A stretch of 64,000 bases of DNA from Firmicutes bacterium UBA7523 (GTDB lineage Bacteria; Bacillota; Dethiobacteria; Dethiobacterales; Dethiobacteraceae): the NCBI GenBank assembly GCA_002479415.1, contig DLMZ01000055.1, positions 75,750 through 139,749 of the forward strand. Reading direction: 5' to 3'. Positions within the stretch are counted from its first letter, which is position 1, and every line of letters starts with the position of its first letter. Shown one piece after another: positions 62,086 through 64,000 of the stretch. Both the position numbers and the translations under genes were made by a program. Under the pieces are notes generated by a model. That model was given only the letters and a program-made list of their open reading frames with translations, searched no databases and was not told where the DNA came from.

Positions 62086-62668
62086 AGCAAAGGGAATTAG
62101 CTTTCGCTATGGGAATTGCCCGTGGATATTAAAGGATTTTAGTTTAACCGTAAACCGCGGTGAGGTTGTTGGTATTTCGGGCCATAGCGGCTGCGGTAAA
62201 AGTACATTGGCGCGAATTCTCTCAGGCTATGAAGAACCACAGCTTGGAACAGTGACTCTGGATGGCAAGCCGCTGCCGAGGCATGGGTACAATCCTGTGC
62301 AATTAATCTTGCAGCACCCGGAAAAGGCTGTTAACCCCAGGTGGAGAATGGATAAAACCATTAATGAAGGCTGGGTTCCCGACCAAGAGATGCTGGACGC
62401 CTTCGGAATAAATGATAATTGGTTAAAGCGTTGGCCAAATGAACTTTCCGCCGGAGAGCTTCAACGGTTTTGTGTGGTAAGAGCGCTTAGCTCCCAGACT
62501 AGCGTCCTAATTGCCGATGAGATGACAACAATGCTTGATGCGTTAATTCAGGCTCAGATCTGGCATGTTGTTACGGAAATTGCCAAAAAGCGAAATCTGG
62601 CCCTTATTGTGATTAGTCATGAAAAACACTTAATTAAGAGGCTTTGCCAGAGAGTAATAGAAATGTAA
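62075..62668 (+). CDS. ABC transporter ATP-binding protein (NikE/OppF type), short form
   Basis: This is the second ATPase, 197 residues, with Walker A GHSGCGKSTLARI, signature LSAGELQRF and Walker B SVLIADEMTTMLD, then the switch His in VISHEKHLI. It is shorter than NikE/OppF proteins because it ends just after the switch region and lacks the C-terminal extension; the core fold is complete. It starts inside the upstream ATPase gene. Confidence 0.9.
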   Translation: MPLEAKGISFRYGNCPWILKDFSLTVNRGEVVGISGHSGCGKSTLARILSGYEEPQLGTVTLDGKPLPRHGYNPVQLILQHPEKAVNPRWRMDKTINEGWVPDQEMLDAFGINDNWLKRWPNELSAGELQRFCVVRALSSQTSVLIADEMTTMLDALIQAQIWHVVTEIAKKRNLALIVISHEKHLIKRLCQRVIEM

Positions 62669-62671
62669 ATA

Positions 62672-62720
62672 ACTCAAAAACTAACTGCGGCTATGCAGCT
62701 AAGCAGTTTTTGAGTCTTTT
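62672..62720 (+). terminator. Terminator of the ABC importer operon
   Basis: An 11-bp perfect stem ACTCAAAAACT/AGTTTTTGAGT with an inner GC-containing loop and a trailing T run. Confidence 0.88.
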
Positions 62721-62764
62721 AGTAACCTAATTATTTAGGGGGTTTCTAAGCTACAACTGCCGAA

Positions 62765-62963
62765 TTATCCACTCCACGCACCATGGAGTCCGAGTTTAGC
62801 AAATTCTGTTTGAACTGTCTGAACAGTTGTGGGTGTTGTGCTAAAGCGCTCTGCTGTTTCAGCTACTGTAAGAGGTTTTCCAAGCGATGAGTCGGATGCA
62901 AGCAAAATGTTGGCCCGGCTAATTACCTTTGCTGGAGAAGTCCCTGTATTTTTTCTTTGGCAT
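62765..62963 (-). pseudogene. IS630-family transposase N-terminal fragment
   Basis: Read leftwards, an ATG followed by PKKK is the usual IS630 transposase start. It shifts frame and continues as KVISRANILLASDSSLGKPL, TVAETAERF and PTTVQTVQTEFAKLGLHG, the helix-turn-helix region of these transposases, before a stop codon. Only about 65 codons remain, with an internal deletion/frameshift and no DDE catalytic domain. It is a decayed insertion-sequence remnant. The other bases of the gap 62721-63119 show nothing clear. Confidence 0.78.
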
Positions 62964-63119
62964 TAAAAACCTTGATTTTTATTCAATTATTAACCAATTA
63001 GTTGTGATTATTGCTTTCTTCCTAATAACTTAAAGCGATGTGGGTATTAGGCGATTGATATTTTCTTGGAGAAAGCATATAATATAGGTAAGGAAAGTAA
63101 GGAAATGGGGGTGTTGAAA

Positions 63120-63395
63120 GTGGAAGTCGCAAAAATTACGAGTAAGGGTCAGATTACGATCCCTATTGATATTCGCAAAAAGCTCAATTTAAAAGATGGT
63201 GATAAAGTGGTTTTTATTGAAGACGGTGATAAGGTTATTTTCGCTAATGCTGCCAAGGTTGCTTTTGTGAATATTCAAAAAGCATTTGCCGGTGAAGCTG
63301 AACGACTGGGACTAAAAAATGAACAAGATGTTGTGGATATGGTGGACGAAGTGAGAGAAGAATTGTGGGAAGAACGCTATGCGGATAATGATTGA
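63120..63395 (+). CDS. AbrB/MazE-like antitoxin (VapB type)
   Basis: This 91-residue protein has the swapped-hairpin AbrB DNA-binding domain at its N-terminus (VAKITSKGQITIPIDIRKKL, then GDKVVFIEDG), followed by an acidic helical tail suited to neutralising a toxin. The GTG at 63120 follows GGGGGTG; in-frame ATGs upstream (63105, 63066) have weaker sites. The toxin gene begins inside its 3' end with an 8-base overlap, the normal layout of vapBC modules. Confidence 0.88.
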   Translation: MEVAKITSKGQITIPIDIRKKLNLKDGDKVVFIEDGDKVIFANAAKVAFVNIQKAFAGEAERLGLKNEQDVVDMVDEVREELWEERYADND

Positions 63396-63779
63396 TACAA
63401 ATGTCCTTGTGTCAACTTATCTTTTTCCCACACGAACTATGCAGCAGTTGGTTGATATCATTACCACCCATCATACGATTGTATTGCCGTCTTATGTGAT
63501 TATGAACTCAAAATAGTAGTTAAGCGAAAATTTCCGACAAAATATCAGGCTTTGGATGCATTTCTTTTGGAGTTGCCTTTTGAATATGTTTACACGGCTG
63601 AGAGAATCGATGCCAATAAATTCCCAGATATTCGGGATAGAAAGGATCTGCCTGTTCTTGTGTCGGCCATAGCAGAAGACGTAGATGTATTAATTACAGG
63701 TGATAAGGATTTTTCCGATGTAGAGGTTGAAAAGCCGGAAATACTTACACCCACACAATTTTTAGAGAAACATAGTTAA
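63388..63779 (+). pseudogene. VapC-like PIN domain toxin, frameshifted
   Basis: The N-terminus MIDTNVLVSTYLF carries the first PIN acidic residue, and the frame runs to a stop codon at 63514-63516. The second half continues in another frame as ELKIVVKRKFPTKYQALDAF through LITGDKDFSD (the third acidic residue) to 63779. Joining them at about 63499-63503 (GTG ATT .AT GAA, one base missing) restores the expected VI-D-ELK helix containing the catalytic Glu. A single-base deletion therefore inactivates the gene, unless it is a sequencing error or recoded. The upstream antitoxin is intact. Confidence 0.85.
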
Positions 63780-64000
63780 TAGCTGAAATATCTAATAATT
63801 GTCCCTTAATAAGGGTTTTCTTTTTAACTAGGGTTGGTGCACTGAATTTTCAAAGTACGTCCAGACACCACTGCCACAAGGCACTCGCGTAGGTAGAGTT
63901 CTGTTGAGTTTTACGAGAAAAACACTGATAAAATAGTGAGCTACTGATAAAAGTTCCCTCTGCCTATCCACTTTGTTTATTTTTTACCTCAATGTAAATC

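Noticed and set aside
1..64000. CRISPR arrays, rRNA operons or prophage blocks
   Set aside because: No regularly spaced direct repeats, rRNA sequence or runs of phage structural genes were seen.

Overview
The window looks like the chromosome of an anaerobic, probably endospore-forming Firmicute of the clostridial/Peptococcaceae-Dethiobacter type. The grounds are: frequent TTG and GTG starts with strong AGGAGG sites; the Bacillus/Clostridium gene order lepA-hemW-hrcA-grpE-dnaK-dnaJ-prmA-rsmE-mtaB with a CIRCE operator; a T-box leader; an agr-type peptide system; a LysM-SleB cell-wall hydrolase; and an NAD-linked selenocysteine formate dehydrogenase. The genus is a guess. Coding density is high and almost everything is on the + strand.

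Region by region. 1-11 kb: translation, heat-shock and RNA/protein methylation operon, with sigma-A promoters and CIRCE. 11-13.7 kb (minus strand): a peptide quorum-sensing locus made of a histidine kinase, a separate membrane sensor-like protein, AgrB and a 40-residue AgrD precursor, with two related hairpins flanking agrB. 13.8-16.4 kb: an exported hypothetical protein, a twin-P-loop ATPase, a HIT protein and rpsU. 16.6-20 kb: an archaeal-looking export module (two DUF1102-like exported proteins, an ER/SipW-type signal peptidase and a DUF5305 protein). 20-26 kb: NfeD-FloA membrane-domain genes, a PilZ protein, a glutamate-synthase-like FMN enzyme, LysM-SleB and tRNA-Arg(CCG). 26-34 kb: a glycosyltransferase with a large unknown membrane protein, the M16 pair YfmF/YfmH, a class III aminotransferase and DUF2294. 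34.5-37.7 kb: two tandem 39-residue membrane proteins, a MtnX-like phosphatase, proS and 5-formyl-THF cyclo-ligase. 37.8-43.8 kb: a NuoE-like/NuoF-like/FdhA formate dehydrogenase operon plus fdhD. FdhA is interrupted by an in-frame UGA followed by a clear SECIS hairpin. 43.8-47.1 kb: a P-loop/Gls24 fusion protein, a lone acyl-CoA carboxyltransferase, a small Ig-like protein and several palindromic repeats. 47.4-56.8 kb: an arginine-specific T-box and argC-J-B-D-F-(murI)-G-H. 57-62.7 kb: an orphan nucleotidyltransferase and a complete Nik/Opp-type ABC importer. 62.7-64 kb: an IS630-like remnant and a vapBC-type module whose toxin is frameshifted.

How the genes work together. The formate dehydrogenase operon, FdhD and possibly the metal/peptide importer fit an anaerobic energy metabolism linked to formate. 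The arg operon gives glutamate-to-arginine synthesis, with bifunctional ArgJ replacing ArgA, and senses uncharged tRNA-Arg. The most unusual parts are the split agr locus with its paired hairpins, the haloarchaeal-like SipW/DUF1102/DUF5305 export cassette, the tandem microproteins beside a GC-rich unidentified element, and a family of dispersed nested palindromes.
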